64,000 bases of DNA from Exiguobacterium acetylicum DSM 20416 (GTDB taxonomy: Bacteria; Bacillota; Bacilli; Exiguobacteriales; Exiguobacteriaceae), in contig NZ_JNIR01000001.1 in assembly GCF_000702605.1 (NCBI RefSeq), positions 2,346,501 to 2,410,500 of the forward strand. The letters are read 5' to 3'. The notes under the pieces are model-generated. The model had not been told where the DNA came from. It did not search any database and worked only from the letters and a program-made list of their open reading frames with translations. Below, one piece after another: positions 39,914 through 49,809 of this stretch. Each line of letters starts with the position of its first letter. Within the stretch, counting starts at the first letter, position 1. The translations under genes and the position numbers were made by a program.

Positions 39914-39927
39914 AGAAAACGTTTTCA
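39914..39927 (+). promoter_or_regulatory. Catabolite-responsive element (cre) for CcpA
   Basis: AGAAAACGTTTTCA matches the palindromic cre consensus (W-G-W-A-A-N-C-G-N-T-N-W-C-A) and lies just after the promoter, where CcpA blocks transcription when glucose is present. Confidence 0.75.
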
Positions 39928-39972
39928 TTTTAAAAGTGGTCGAGTATGTCACTTCCAAAAAGGAGCATCGAG

Positions 39973-41412
39973 ATGAAACCAAACTATCGTCAGATTGCAG
40001 AGCAAATCATTGAGAACATCGGAGGTAAGGAGAACGTTGAGCAGGCAGCTCACTGTGTCACCCGTCTTCGTTTAACGCTTAAGAATCAAGAGCTTGTCGA
40101 TCAAGAAGCCTTACTTGAAGTTCCGCTCGTCAAAGGCGCGTTCTTGAACGCGGGTGTCTATCAAATCGTCATTGGTGCCGGAGACGTCGACCGGGTCTAT
40201 GCAGAATTCATTCAATTAACCGGTTTACAGGCAACAACGATCGCAGATGTTAAATCGTCTGGCGCTGCCAAGATGAATCCGTTCCAAAAGTTGATCAAAG
40301 TCTTTTCTGATGTCTTCATGCCTATCATCCCGGCGATCATCGTTGCTGGTCTCTTAATGGGAATCAATAATCTATTCGGTATCGAGTTCGGTGGCAAGAC
40401 GATGATCGATCGTTATCCGAACTTACAAGGACTTTGGGATCTCATCAATATGATGGCAAACACCGCCTTCGTCTTCCTGCCGGCACTCGTCGGTTGGTCA
40501 GCGACGAAACGCTTTGGTGGAAGTGAGATTCTCGGAATCGTCATGGGTCTGATGCTCGTTCACCCAGATCTCTTAAACGCTTGGAACTACGGACAAAGTG
40601 CTCTAAAAGGTGAAATCCCGACATTCAACATTCTCGGTCTCTTTGAAATTGAAAAAGTTGGCTATCAGGGACAAATCCTCCCTGTGCTCGCCGCTGCTTA
40701 TGTTCTCAGTACGATTGAACGTTGGCTCAAACAACGCGTACCGAATGCGATTCAATTACTCGTCGTACCGATTACGACGATCACGTTGACCGGCTTCCTC
40801 GCTCTTGCCGTCATCGGACCGGTCACGCGTCAAGTCGGTGACTGGATTACGATCGGTGTCGTCAATACGTTCGAAGCTGTTCCGTTACTCGGTGCCTTAC
40901 TCTTTGGCGCACTCTATGCGCCGCTCGTCATCACTGGCATGCACCATATGTTCATCGCCGTTGACCTACAGTTGATTGGACAAAGTGGCACGACGTTCAT
41001 CTGGCCGATGATCGCGATTTCGAACATCGCTCAAGGTTCAGCAACACTTGCGATGCTTTTCCTTGCGAAAAACGTCAACGATAAGAATATGGCGTCGACG
41101 TCGGCACTCTCTGCTTACTTCGGGATCACGGAACCAGCGATGTTCGGGGTCAATCTCCGGTTCAAGTATCCGTTTTACGCAGCACTCGTCGGCTCTGCCA
41201 TCGCGTCAGCTTTCATTGCCGTCAGTGGCGTTCTCGCTCCTGCGATTGGTGTTGGCGGACTACCAGCTTTCATTTCGATCGTACCAGGCTCGATTTTATC
41301 GTTCATCGTCGGCATGGTGATCGCGATCATCGTCCCTGTCGCCTGTACGTTCCTGTTCCACTATGTCTCAACGAAACGCGCAAAAAAAGCTGCCCTGAAA
41401 AAAGCAGCGTAA
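39973..41412 (+). CDS. treP: PTS trehalose-specific EIIBC component
   Basis: The 479-residue transporter takes up trehalose as trehalose-6-phosphate. The N-terminal IIB domain has the phosphorylated Cys in AAHCVTRLRLTL near residue 28; a linker is followed by a IIC domain of about ten helices with the glucose-superfamily motifs GITEPAMFGVNLR and ITGMHHMFIAVDLQL. No IIA domain is attached, so a separate glucose-type IIA must serve it. The ATG at 39973 follows aaaaaggagcatcgag; an earlier ATG at 39946 has no site. Confidence 0.93.
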   Translation: MKPNYRQIAEQIIENIGGKENVEQAAHCVTRLRLTLKNQELVDQEALLEVPLVKGAFLNAGVYQIVIGAGDVDRVYAEFIQLTGLQATTIADVKSSGAAKMNPFQKLIKVFSDVFMPIIPAIIVAGLLMGINNLFGIEFGGKTMIDRYPNLQGLWDLINMMANTAFVFLPALVGWSATKRFGGSEILGIVMGLMLVHPDLLNAWNYGQSALKGEIPTFNILGLFEIEKVGYQGQILPVLAAAYVLSTIERWLKQRVPNAIQLLVVPITTITLTGFLALAVIGPVTRQVGDWITIGVVNTFEAVPLLGALLFGALYAPLVITGMHHMFIAVDLQLIGQSGTTFIWPMIAISNIAQGSATLAMLFLAKNVNDKNMASTSALSAYFGITEPAMFGVNLRFKYPFYAALVGSAIASAFIAVSGVLAPAIGVGGLPAFISIVPGSILSFIVGMVIAIIVPVACTFLFHYVSTKRAKKAALKKAA

Positions 41413-41433
41413 TTCTAGAAAGGTGTGTATCTC

Positions 41434-43074
41434 ATGATCACGACAACCGATTGGCGCAAATCCGCCGTTTATCAAATCTATCCGAAGAGTTTTTATAGTC
41501 CGGAGGGCAAAGCGACCGGTACGTTACGCGGCGTAACCGCCAAACTCGATTATCTGGCGGATCTTGGTGTCGATTACCTCTGGTTGACGCCGGTCTATGC
41601 CTCACCGCAAAACGACAATGGCTATGATGTCAGTGATTATTATGCAATTGATCCATCTTACGGCACGATGGACGATTTTGAGACGTTACTTGCAGAAGCA
41701 AAACAACGCAGTTTGTCTGTCATGATGGACATCGTCGTCAATCACTGTTCGACGTCACATGCTTGGTTCGAAGAAGGACGTCATCCGGATAGTCCCTATC
41801 ACGACTACTTCATTTGGCGCGATACACCGAACGACTGGGTATCCAAGTTTGGCGGTCCCGCTTGGTCATTTGACGAGGTAGCTGGCAAGTATTACTTGCA
41901 CCTATTCGACAAGACGCAAGCGGATCTGAACTGGGAAAATCCACGTTTACGGGAAGATGTTTACAACATGATGCGCTTTTGGCGCGATAAAGGGGTCAGC
42001 GGCTTCCGACTCGATGTCATCAATTTGATCTCGAAGACGCCAGGTCTTCCGAACGATCCAGCAGGAGACGGACGTGCGTATTATACGGACGGACCGAACG
42101 TCCATGATTACTTGCAAGAAATGAACGCAGCAGTTTTTGCCGGACACGATCTCATGACGGTCGGTGAGATGTCGTCGACGTCGCTTGATCACTGCCTTCG
42201 TTATTCGTCGCTTGATGAACAAGAACTGAAGATGACGTTCAACTTCCATCATTTGAAGGTCGATTATCCGAACGGTGAAAAATGGACAGCAGCACCGTTT
42301 GATTTCAAGCAACTGAAACAGATTTTCTCCGACTGGCAATCCGGCATGAACGGACAAGCTTGGAACGCGATCTTTTGGTGCAACCATGACCAGCCACGCG
42401 TCGTCAGCCGGTTTGGTGACGACGTCACGTATCGCGTTGAAAGTGCGAAGATGCTCGCGACGACACTTCATGGCTTACAAGGAACACCGTATATCTATCA
42501 AGGAGAAGAGATCGGCATGCCGAATCCGGACTTCACGGACCTATCTGACTACCGCGATGTCGAGACATTGAACGCGTATCAGGAAGCTCGGAACAACGGT
42601 GTAGCGGAAGAAGCGATTCTCGCTGCGATTCGTCAAAAATCACGTGATAATGCGCGGACGCCGATGCCATGGTCAGACGCACTCAACGGTGGCTTTAGTA
42701 CAAGCGATCCGTGGATACCGGTCTCGCCGACGTATGACCAGATCAATGTCGAGTCGGCTGTCGCAAACCCTGACTCGGTCTATCATCATTACAAACGATT
42801 GATTCAACTCCGTAAACAGTATGACGTGCTCACGGATGGTTCGTACCGTCTGTTGACACCAGACGATCCGTCACTCTGGGCGTACGAACGCGTAACGAAC
42901 GAGGAAGAGTTGCTTGTCGTTTCGAACTTCTACGGAACAGACACGACGTTCACGTTACCTCGTGACGGGTCGGACTATACGGTGTTGATTCACAATTATC
43001 AGCAGATACAGACAGAGGGTCAAACTCTGACGTTACATCCTTATGAATCCTTGATGCTTTATCGTAAAAAGTGA
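41434..43074 (+). CDS. treA: Trehalose-6-phosphate hydrolase (phospho-alpha-(1,1)-glucosidase)
   Basis: The 546-residue GH13 enzyme splits trehalose-6-phosphate into glucose and glucose-6-phosphate. Catalytic residues are visible: nucleophile Asp in SGFRLDVINLIS near residue 199, acid Glu in TVGEMSSTS near residue 250 and the transition-state His-Asp in WCNHDQPRVVSRFGDD. The N-terminal region has YQIYPKSF and MDIVVNHCS. The ATG at 41434 follows gaaaggtgtgtatctc, 21 bases after treP, completing the operon. B. subtilis names it treA; E. coli treC. Confidence 0.94.
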   Translation: MITTTDWRKSAVYQIYPKSFYSPEGKATGTLRGVTAKLDYLADLGVDYLWLTPVYASPQNDNGYDVSDYYAIDPSYGTMDDFETLLAEAKQRSLSVMMDIVVNHCSTSHAWFEEGRHPDSPYHDYFIWRDTPNDWVSKFGGPAWSFDEVAGKYYLHLFDKTQADLNWENPRLREDVYNMMRFWRDKGVSGFRLDVINLISKTPGLPNDPAGDGRAYYTDGPNVHDYLQEMNAAVFAGHDLMTVGEMSSTSLDHCLRYSSLDEQELKMTFNFHHLKVDYPNGEKWTAAPFDFKQLKQIFSDWQSGMNGQAWNAIFWCNHDQPRVVSRFGDDVTYRVESAKMLATTLHGLQGTPYIYQGEEIGMPNPDFTDLSDYRDVETLNAYQEARNNGVAEEAILAAIRQKSRDNARTPMPWSDALNGGFSTSDPWIPVSPTYDQINVESAVANPDSVYHHYKRLIQLRKQYDVLTDGSYRLLTPDDPSLWAYERVTNEEELLVVSNFYGTDTTFTLPRDGSDYTVLIHNYQQIQTEGQTLTLHPYESLMLYRKK

Positions 43075-43102
43075 TGCATCTCTCGTTGTTCTCTTGATCA
43101 AA

Positions 43103-43156
43103 TAAAAAGGGAAATCACCATCCGATTACATGACCCGGAACGTGATCTCCCTTTTC
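43103..43156. terminator. Bidirectional terminator between treA and the alanine symporter gene
   Basis: AAAAGGGAAATCAC pairs with GTGATCTCCCTTTT (one mismatch), with A and T runs on the outer sides. Confidence 0.85.
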
Positions 43157-43198
43157 TCATACTTCATCATACACGAACTCGTTTTTAGAGCATGTATC

Positions 43199-44557
43199 CT
43201 ACGAAACCTTCCGATTCGCTTCTTCTCGTTTCAACTGTTCGCGGAACAGTCGTGTCTCGGCAATAACGACACCAGACAATCCAATTAAACCAATCAAGTT
43301 CGGAATCGCCATCAATCCGTTGAAGACATCGGAAATCGCCCAGACCATGTTCAAGTTCGTCGTCATCGCACCTGCTCCGGCAACTAAGACGAACAGGATG
43401 CGGTACGGTAGGATTGATTTTTGACCAAACAGATAATAGATCGATTTTTCCCCATAATATGACCACCCAAGGACCGTCGAGTAAGCGAACATGACGAGAC
43501 CGATCGTAACGATGTATTTCCCAGCAGGACCGAGGAAGACTTCGAAGCTCGCCGTCGTCAATTCAACACCCTCCAATTTCGTATCGAGCTGCCCTCCCAT
43601 GACGAGCGTCAGGCCCGTGATCGAACAGACGACCAATGTATCGAGGAACACTTGCGTCATCGAGACGAGCGCTTGACGCCCCGGGAAGTCCGTCTTCGCA
43701 GCAGCGGCTGCGATCGGTGCTGAACCAAGTCCTGCTTCGTTCGAGAAGACACCACGCGCGACACCGTAACGAATTGCCGCCCCGATTGCCCCACCCGTGA
43801 TTGCCTCATTTGAGAACGTACTACTGAAGATCGTTGAAATCGCACCTGGAATCAGATCATAGTTCATGATGAGAATCAGCAAGCCACTTCCGACATAGAA
43901 GAAAATCATGAACGGAACGAACAGACTGACGACTTTCCCAATTGACTTGACCCCACCGAGAATGACAACACCCGTCAGTACCATCAATACAATCCCCGTC
44001 ACGTAAAGTGGCACATCAAACGTTGATTTCATCGCGAGGGCGACCGAGTTCGTCTGGACCCCGTTTCCGATCCCGAACGCAGCGATCGAAGCGAACGCGG
44101 CAAACAAGACACCGAGCCATTTCTGCTTCAGTCCACGCTCGAGGTAATACATCGGTCCCCCTGCCATCTGTCCTTTTTCATCAACGACACGATATTTGAC
44201 GGCAAGAATCGCTTCCGCGTATTTCGTCGCCATCCCGAACAGACCGGACAGCCACATCCAGACGATCGCGCCTGGTCCCCCGAGGACGACGGCGGTTGCG
44301 ACACCGACGATATTTCCCGTACCGACGGTCGCAGCCAGTGCCGTCATCAACGCTTGAAAGTGACTGATGTCACCTTCTGACTTATCGTCCTGATGCTTTG
44401 AAAACGCAAGCTTCAGCGCATACGGCAGTTTGGTAATTTGAATGAATCCTAAGCGAATCGTCAAGTAAATCCCCGTACCGACCAACAGAATGAGTAACGG
44501 TGGTCCCCATACGATATCGGACACCGCACTAATCCACTCACTAAATGAATTTCCCAT
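43199..44557 (-). CDS. Sodium:alanine (or glycine) symporter, AGCS family
   Basis: The 452-residue protein has about eleven membrane helices and the family signature GGPGAIVWMWLSGLFGMATKY cut as GPGAIVWMWLSGLFGMATK near residue 92. EAGLGSAPIAAAAAKTDFP near residue 270 is the second conserved AGCS segment. It imports alanine or glycine with sodium. gggaggtaagaag precedes the start. It is a single gene between convergent treA and the divergent chemoreceptor gene. Confidence 0.9.
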   Translation of the reverse strand: MGNSFSEWISAVSDIVWGPPLLILLVGTGIYLTIRLGFIQITKLPYALKLAFSKHQDDKSEGDISHFQALMTALAATVGTGNIVGVATAVVLGGPGAIVWMWLSGLFGMATKYAEAILAVKYRVVDEKGQMAGGPMYYLERGLKQKWLGVLFAAFASIAAFGIGNGVQTNSVALAMKSTFDVPLYVTGIVLMVLTGVVILGGVKSIGKVVSLFVPFMIFFYVGSGLLILIMNYDLIPGAISTIFSSTFSNEAITGGAIGAAIRYGVARGVFSNEAGLGSAPIAAAAAKTDFPGRQALVSMTQVFLDTLVVCSITGLTLVMGGQLDTKLEGVELTTASFEVFLGPAGKYIVTIGLVMFAYSTVLGWSYYGEKSIYYLFGQKSILPYRILFVLVAGAGAMTTNLNMVWAISDVFNGLMAIPNLIGLIGLSGVVIAETRLFREQLKREEANRKVS

Positions 44558-44745
44558 TCTTCTTACCTCCCTTTATGAGATATGTAGTTCCTTACCATTT
44601 TTTCAGAATTTACTGATAATTGTCAAACTATTTTTTCATGAAACTATTTTACGTTTTAATTTTTTTGATAATAAGTAAATTTTTTACTTGCGAAGTTATA
44701 ATCAAGAAAATAAATAGTTCATCTTGCAAAAAAGGAGCGAATCAT

Positions 44746-46449
44746 ATGAAGATTAAAACGAAGCTTATCTTATTGTCCTCCATCCTTTTGCTAAGCTTGA
44801 TTGGCGTCGGACTGTACGGCGGATTCTCGCTCGACCACGTCGACAAACAGAGTCAGACCATCACGTCCTCCTGGATTCCTGGTCTGAACTTATCCCATGA
44901 AACGAACACGGCACTGTCTGATTTGCGACGTGTCGAATTATTACACATTCAAGAAAATGATCCAGAGATCAAAGCCGGTTATGATAAGCGTGTCAAAGAC
45001 GGTTTAGCGACCGTTGACGCGAATCTCGCGAAATACGAGAAAACGATTTATTTAAAAAGCGATCGCGAACTGTTCAATGATCTCACGAAAAAATGGCAAA
45101 CTTTCAATGAGACGACTGATCGTCTTCTCGCCCTCAGTACACCAGAAACCCAAAAAGAAGCAGTCACCTATTATGAAGGTGAGAGTCGTGATTCATACTT
45201 CGCTGTCTCTGATCAATTAACGAAAATCGTGAAATACAATAATCAACAAGCGAAAATAAATGGTGATGCTATCACAAGTTCTGCCAATACAGCTCATATC
45301 CTTCTCTTCACGATCATCGGTGTCGTCGGATTACTCGGTGTCATCTTCACCGTCTTGATTTTACGCTCGATCTTCGGTCCACTCCGTCAACTGCAGGCGA
45401 AAACGCATGAACTGGCAACACAAGGCGGCGACTTGACGGCTCAACTCGACGTCGTGCGTGATGATGAAATCGGACAAATCGCCCAGTCGATGAATCAATT
45501 CATCGCCCACTTACGGACGATCATCATTCAAGTCGATGATACAGCAACCCACGTCGTATCGACCTCACGTCACGTCTCCGGTCGAATCAGCGAACTCGAT
45601 CAGGATATGGCGTCGACTTCCCATACGATCGAAAACTTATCAGCCGGTATGCAGGAGACAGCCGCCTCTGCCGAAGAGATGAACTCGTCTGCTGTCGATA
45701 TGGAAGCGACGATTCATGATATCGTCTCTAGTGCAGAAGCGAACGGAAAACGGGCGCAAGAAGTCGGTGGGCGTGCTGAATCACTTCAAGTCGTTGCAAC
45801 AGAAGCGAAACAGACCGCGAATCACATCCTTGCCGAGACGAAAAGTAAACTCGAGGACGCGATGGCACGTGCGAAAGCCGTCAAAGAAATTTCCGTCTTA
45901 TCGGATGCGATTCTCTCAATCGCCGCACAAACAAACCTATTGTCCCTTAACGCTTCGATTGAAGCAGCACGCGCTGGTGAAGTCGGTCGTGGCTTCGCCG
46001 TCGTCGCCGATGAGATTCGTAAACTTGCCGAAAGTAGTCGGGATACTGTCGAACAAATCCAAGATGTCTCGATTTCTGTCATCGAGTCCGTTGAACACTT
46101 GAACGCCGCGTCCGGCGAGATGCTCTCCTTCATCGATACGAAGGTCGTTAAGGACTATGATTTATTCGAAGACGCCTCCGTTCAGTATCGAAATGACGCA
46201 CAATTATTCGGTGATGCAGCGGAACACTTCGCTGCCCAAGCCGGTCAACTTCAGGAACTGACAGCGAACATGCTTGGTGTCATCCACGATGTTGCCGTCA
46301 CCGTCAATGATGGTGCGCAGGGAACACAATCGATGTCGGAGCAAATCAATCATTCCGTCCAAGCGTTCCGAGATGTCCATGAACAGACTTCCGTCAGTCA
46401 ACAACAGGCGGAAGCACTAAAGGATGTTCTCCGCCAGTTCCAAGTCTAA
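44746..46449 (+). CDS. Methyl-accepting chemotaxis protein
   Basis: The 567-residue receptor has an N-terminal membrane helix (residues 7-26), an extracytoplasmic four-helix-bundle domain (about 30-185), a second helix ([19 protein letters not shown]), a HAMP domain ([18 protein letters not shown]) and a cytoplasmic signalling coil. The hairpin tip is intact: [20 protein letters not shown] and [15 protein letters not shown], which contact CheA/CheW. The ligand is unknown. The ATG at 44746 follows aaaggagcgaatcat; upstream in-frame codons lie in the promoter region, where a TATAAT sits at 44697. Confidence 0.93.
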   Translation: MKIKTKLILLSSILLLSLIGVGLYGGFSLDHVDKQSQTITSSWIPGLNLSHETNTALSDLRRVELLHIQENDPEIKAGYDKRVKDGLATVDANLAKYEKTIYLKSDRELFNDLTKKWQTFNETTDRLLALSTPETQKEAVTYYEGESRDSYFAVSDQLTKIVKYNNQQAKINGDAITSSANTAHILLFTIIGVVGLLGVIFTVLILRSIFGPLRQLQAKTHELATQGGDLTAQLDVVRDDEIGQIAQSMNQFIAHLRTIIIQVDDTATHVVSTSRHVSGRISELDQDMASTSHTIENLSAGMQETAASAEEMNSSAVDMEATIHDIVSSAEANGKRAQEVGGRAESLQVVATEAKQTANHILAETKSKLEDAMARAKAVKEISVLSDAILSIAAQTNLLSLNASIEAARAGEVGRGFAVVADEIRKLAESSRDTVEQIQDVSISVIESVEHLNAASGEMLSFIDTKVVKDYDLFEDASVQYRNDAQLFGDAAEHFAAQAGQLQELTANMLGVIHDVAVTVNDGAQGTQSMSEQINHSVQAFRDVHEQTSVSQQQAEALKDVLRQFQV

Positions 46450-46452
46450 ACG

Positions 46453-46497
46453 ACAAGCCCCTCGTCTTCACATCAGAAGAGAGGGGCTTGTTTTTTC
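46453..46497. terminator. Terminator of the chemoreceptor gene
   Basis: ACAAGCCCCTC pairs perfectly with GAGGGGCTTGT, with an inner tcttc/gaaga pairing, followed by six Ts. Confidence 0.93.
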
Positions 46498-46502
46498 ATT
46501 TT

Positions 46503-47324
46503 TTACTGTCCAGCACCTGTGAGCGGTTGTGCATCTTTTGCTTCTGCTGGTAGTTTGATTTCGTCAATCTCATTGAATTTCGAGAATGTCGACTCGTTCT
46601 TCATATTGAACTCGGTCTCTTTTTCAATCGCAAATACCATATCCATGTCGAGTGACTTCGGATAGAACGTCTTCGCATCATACGTCATCTTGTAGTTCAT
46701 CTTTTTATAATCGATGCTATCCATCGCATCTTTCATCTGCGCCATCTGTCCTGTCTGTTCGAGTGAATCCTTCATGAAGGCTTTCAGGTCATCCCCACTC
46801 AGCTTAACGTCGATTTGATAGACATCGCCCTCTTTTTTCGCTGTCCAATTATCTTTGTATTTCTTTAGGAGCTGCAAGTTTTGTTCCGTCGATGCCGATG
46901 ATTCCATCGCTTCGACCATCTCGCCTAGCTCCGACACATCTTGAACGATCCATTGTCCGTTTTGCGAGAGATACATTTTATCGTCAACGATGTAACTTTC
47001 AATCGTCACGTCTTTCCCGTCTTCAGGATTTTTCATCGTCATCGTCTGCTTCATCGCGAGTGGCTTTTGAATGATATCTGCTGAAACCTTCTGATCCATC
47101 GCCATCTCACCTGCTTTAGAGCTGACTGTTCCGTCCATGTGGAACGATTTGATGTCCTCTTGAGCGGCTGTCGCTTTCTTTAACAGCTCTGTGTTCGAGA
47201 GTTCCCCCGACTTCGTCGAACCAGATCCGCTGCCACTACCTGAATCCGTCTGTCCATCTTGGCATCCGGCAAGTCCAATCGATGCTGCGACAATCCCGGC
47301 TGCTAACCACCTTGTTTTCTTCAT
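46503..47324 (-). CDS. Envelope lipoprotein, DUF6612/LppX-like, behind a SigW-type promoter
   Basis: The 273-residue precursor has a lipobox GLAGC (Cys near residue 21) and a Gly-Ser linker. The mature domain (LKKATAAQEDIKSFHMDGTVSS; QNGQWIVQDVSELGEMV; YKKMNYKMTYDAKTFYPKSLD) resembles LolA/LppX-fold lipoproteins common in Firmicutes. The start MKKTRWLAAG at 47324 has aaaggagg eight bases upstream; the ATG six bases earlier is too close. The upstream ECF promoter suggests induction by envelope stress. Ligand and function are unknown. Confidence 0.78.
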   Translation of the reverse strand: MKKTRWLAAGIVAASIGLAGCQDGQTDSGSGSGSGSTKSGELSNTELLKKATAAQEDIKSFHMDGTVSSKAGEMAMDQKVSADIIQKPLAMKQTMTMKNPEDGKDVTIESYIVDDKMYLSQNGQWIVQDVSELGEMVEAMESSASTEQNLQLLKKYKDNWTAKKEGDVYQIDVKLSGDDLKAFMKDSLEQTGQMAQMKDAMDSIDYKKMNYKMTYDAKTFYPKSLDMDMVFAIEKETEFNMKNESTFSKFNEIDEIKLPAEAKDAQPLTGAGQ

Positions 47325-47358
47325 ATTCATTTCCTCCTTTATACGCGTTACCCTGATT

Positions 47359-47384
47359 TACGAAAAACATTGGAAAATGTTTCA
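47359..47384 (-). promoter_or_regulatory. ECF sigma factor promoter (SigW-type)
   Basis: On the minus strand TGAAAC, exactly 16 bases, CGTA: identical to the B. subtilis SigW consensus. The -10 is 34 bases before the lipoprotein start codon. Confidence 0.8.
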
Positions 47385-47491
47385 AAGTTTCTTTAGTAGA
47401 CCATTACCGTTCTCCTTCAAAACGAACCCTCAAATTTCAAATCTACTATCCTTTTTTTGAAATTTGGTTCAGTGCTCGTGAGATTTTTGCA

Positions 47492-47530
47492 AAAAAAACA
47501 GGCTGACGGAAACTTCCATCAGCCTGTTTC
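47492..47530 (-). terminator. Terminator of the riboflavin operon
   Basis: On the minus strand AAACAGGCTGATGGAA pairs with TTCCGTCAGCCTGTTT (one G-U), followed by eight Ts, seven bases after the ribH stop. Confidence 0.93.
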
Positions 47531-47537
47531 TGGTTTG

Positions 47538-47996
47538 TTAAATCGTCCGTAAAAGATTCGCCATCTCGATTGCGGAAACCGCTGCTTCGTAACCTTTGTT
47601 CCCAGCTTTCATACCGGCACGTTCGACTGCTTGCTCGATCGAATCCGTCGTCAGGACACCGAAGATGATCGGTACGCCTGTGTCGCGTGATGCACTCGCG
47701 ACACCTTTCGCGACTTCGTTACAGACGTAATCATAGTGTGACGTCGCCCCACGGATGACGGCGCCAAGTGTGATGACTGCGTCATACTTGCCGCTTTTCG
47801 CTAACTTTTCCGCGACGAGTGGAATCTCAAATGCCCCAGGAACCCACGCTGTATCGACAGCATCCGCTGCAACACCGTGGCGGCGGAAAGCGTCGTTTGC
47901 TCCACCGACGAGTTTTGATGTGATCAATTCGTTAAAACGTGCTGCGACGATTGCGACGCGTAGTCCTTCTCCTGTTAAGAAACCTTCGTAGATCAT
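47538..47996 (-). CDS. ribH: 6,7-dimethyl-8-ribityllumazine synthase
   Basis: The 152-residue enzyme condenses 3,4-dihydroxybutanone phosphate with the ribityl pyrimidine to give lumazine, the precursor of riboflavin. It shows [50 protein letters not shown] with the catalytic His, and [17 protein letters not shown]. Its ATG overlaps the ribBA stop by four bases. It is the last gene of the operon. Confidence 0.95.
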   Translation of the reverse strand: MIYEGFLTGEGLRVAIVAARFNELITSKLVGGANDAFRRHGVAADAVDTAWVPGAFEIPLVAEKLAKSGKYDAVITLGAVIRGATSHYDYVCNEVAKGVASASRDTGVPIIFGVLTTDSIEQAVERAGMKAGNKGYEAAVSAIEMANLLRTI

Positions 47997-49183
47997 GATG
48001 TGTGTCCTCCTTGGATGTCGAGCCAGTGCCCGAGTTTCGTTTGTTTTGTTTTCAGATAGCGCTGATTTTCTGGTTCAGCCGGTACTTGATGGGGTACACG
48101 TTCGATGACTTCGATCCCTTCTTGTTCGAGCACCCGTTGTTTATCCGGATTATTCGTCATCAAGCGGATCTTCGTCACGCCGAGATCGCGCAACATGTTG
48201 GCCGCGACCGTATAGTCACGCATGTCCGTCGGATAACCGAGTGCATGGTTCGCTTCGACTGTATCAAGTCCTTGTTCTTGTAACTCGTACGCTTTTAACT
48301 TCGCCATCAGACCGATGCCGCGTCCTTCCTGACGTAAATACAAGACGGCTCCACCTTCTCGTTCGATCCGTTCGAGTGCCGCATCGAGTTGCGGTCCACA
48401 ATCGCAACGCTTCGAACCGAAGACGTCCCCCGTCAGGCATTCCGAGTGCAGCCGGACGAGCATGCCGTCGTGCGCTTCACCCGACAAGACAGCGACGTGT
48501 TCTTTATCGTCTTGCGTCGTATAGCCGATCATCCGGAAAGCTCCGAACGTCGTCGGAAGTAACACTTCCGCTTCCCGCGTCAATGGACGCTCGAGGTACG
48601 CGACGAGTGCTTCGATCGTAATCAGTTTTAAACCGTGTTCTTCCTTATAGAGAAGTAGATCATCCACCCGTGCCATCGTGCCGTCTTCCTTAATAATTTC
48701 ACAGATGACGGCGATCTCATCGCTGCCGGCAAGACGGGCAAGATCAACGCCCGCTTCCGTATGTCCGCGTCGTTCCCGGACACCGCCTTCTTTTGCGATC
48801 AACGGGAAGATATGACCTGGTCGTTTAAACTGTTCCGGTCCATCGGTTAGCATCCGCTGGATCGTTAGCGACCGTTCTTCAGCGCTGATACCGGTTTTCG
48901 CGTCTTCATGATCGATACTGAGTGTGAAGGCAGTCCCATGTGGGTCCGTATTATTCGCTGTCATAGGAGCAAGTTCGAGTCGTTGTGCAATCCGCGGACT
49001 GACTGGTACGCAGACGAGTCCTTTTCCATGCGTGATCATGAAGTTGATGTTTTCTGGTGTCGCGTGTTCCGCGAGCATGACGAGATCGCCCTCATTCTCA
49101 CGGTCCTCATCATCACAGACGATGATCGGTCGTCCGTTCTTCAAATCTTCTATTGCGTCTTCAATCAAGTCGAATCCATTCAT
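47993..49183 (-). CDS. ribBA: Bifunctional DHBP synthase / GTP cyclohydrolase II
   Basis: The 396-residue protein combines two entry reactions of riboflavin synthesis. The N-terminal DHBP synthase has [19 protein letters not shown] near residue 24 and [13 protein letters not shown] near residue 141. The C-terminal cyclohydrolase II has the zinc cysteines in [19 protein letters not shown] near residue 252 and [18 protein letters not shown]. Its start shares one base with the ribE stop. B. subtilis calls it ribA. Confidence 0.95.
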   Translation of the reverse strand: MNGFDLIEDAIEDLKNGRPIIVCDDEDRENEGDLVMLAEHATPENINFMITHGKGLVCVPVSPRIAQRLELAPMTANNTDPHGTAFTLSIDHEDAKTGISAEERSLTIQRMLTDGPEQFKRPGHIFPLIAKEGGVRERRGHTEAGVDLARLAGSDEIAVICEIIKEDGTMARVDDLLLYKEEHGLKLITIEALVAYLERPLTREAEVLLPTTFGAFRMIGYTTQDDKEHVAVLSGEAHDGMLVRLHSECLTGDVFGSKRCDCGPQLDAALERIEREGGAVLYLRQEGRGIGLMAKLKAYELQEQGLDTVEANHALGYPTDMRDYTVAANMLRDLGVTKIRLMTNNPDKQRVLEQEGIEVIERVPHQVPAEPENQRYLKTKQTKLGHWLDIQGGHTS

Positions 49184-49809
49184 TACATGTCGCCTCCTAA
49201 GAATGCTGCCCAGTCCGTCTGCTTCTCATGCTGCGTGAAATGATAGAGATGTTTCGCCATCATGTCACACTCGATATTGACGACTGCACCGCTTGCCAAT
49301 CGATCAAACGTCGTCACTTGACGTGAGTGCGGAATTAATGAAATCGAGATTGTTTCCGGCGTGACACGTTGCAACGTCAGGCTCGTGCCGTTGATTGCGA
49401 TCGAGCCTTTTGGAATACAATACTTTTGCCACGATCCGACATCAAACGTATAGACCATCGCTTCTCCATCCGGTCGCCGACTAATCAGCCGTGCTGTGCC
49501 GTCGATATGTCCACTGACGAAATGACCGCCGAAGCGACCGTCTGCCGGCATCGCCCGTTCAAGTTGCAACGGGCTGCCGACCCGGTACGTGCCGAGGGCT
49601 GTTGACCGAATCGTGTCATGGACGGCATCGGCCGTAAAACCAGTCGGGCTCATCGACGTGACGGTCAAACAAATCCCGTCGACGGCGATGCTGTCACCAA
49701 TCTTCGTTCCTTCGAGCACCCGGTGCGCTTCAATTTCAAGCGCTAATCCATTCGGTCGCGGAATCTTTCGTTTTAAGGTCCCGACTTCTTCAATCAATCC
49801 GGTGAACAT
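49183..49809 (-). CDS. ribE: Riboflavin synthase, alpha chain
   Basis: The 208-residue enzyme dismutates two lumazine molecules to riboflavin. It has the N-terminal [12 protein letters not shown] and two tandem lumazine-binding barrels ([18 protein letters not shown] in the first, [20 protein letters not shown] in the second). The start overlaps ribD by 16 bases. B. subtilis uses the name ribB or ribE for this gene. Confidence 0.94.
   Translation of the reverse strand: MFTGLIEEVGTLKRKIPRPNGLALEIEAHRVLEGTKIGDSIAVDGICLTVTSMSPTGFTADAVHDTIRSTALGTYRVGSPLQLERAMPADGRFGGHFVSGHIDGTARLISRRPDGEAMVYTFDVGSWQKYCIPKGSIAINGTSLTLQRVTPETISISLIPHSRQVTTFDRLASGAVVNIECDMMAKHLYHFTQHEKQTDWAAFLGGDM

Noticed and set aside
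44656-44702. Sigma-D promoter for the chemoreceptor gene
   Set aside because: TAAA and a 15-base gap are present, but the -10 matches GCCGATAT at only about three of eight positions; a vegetative TATAAT fits better.
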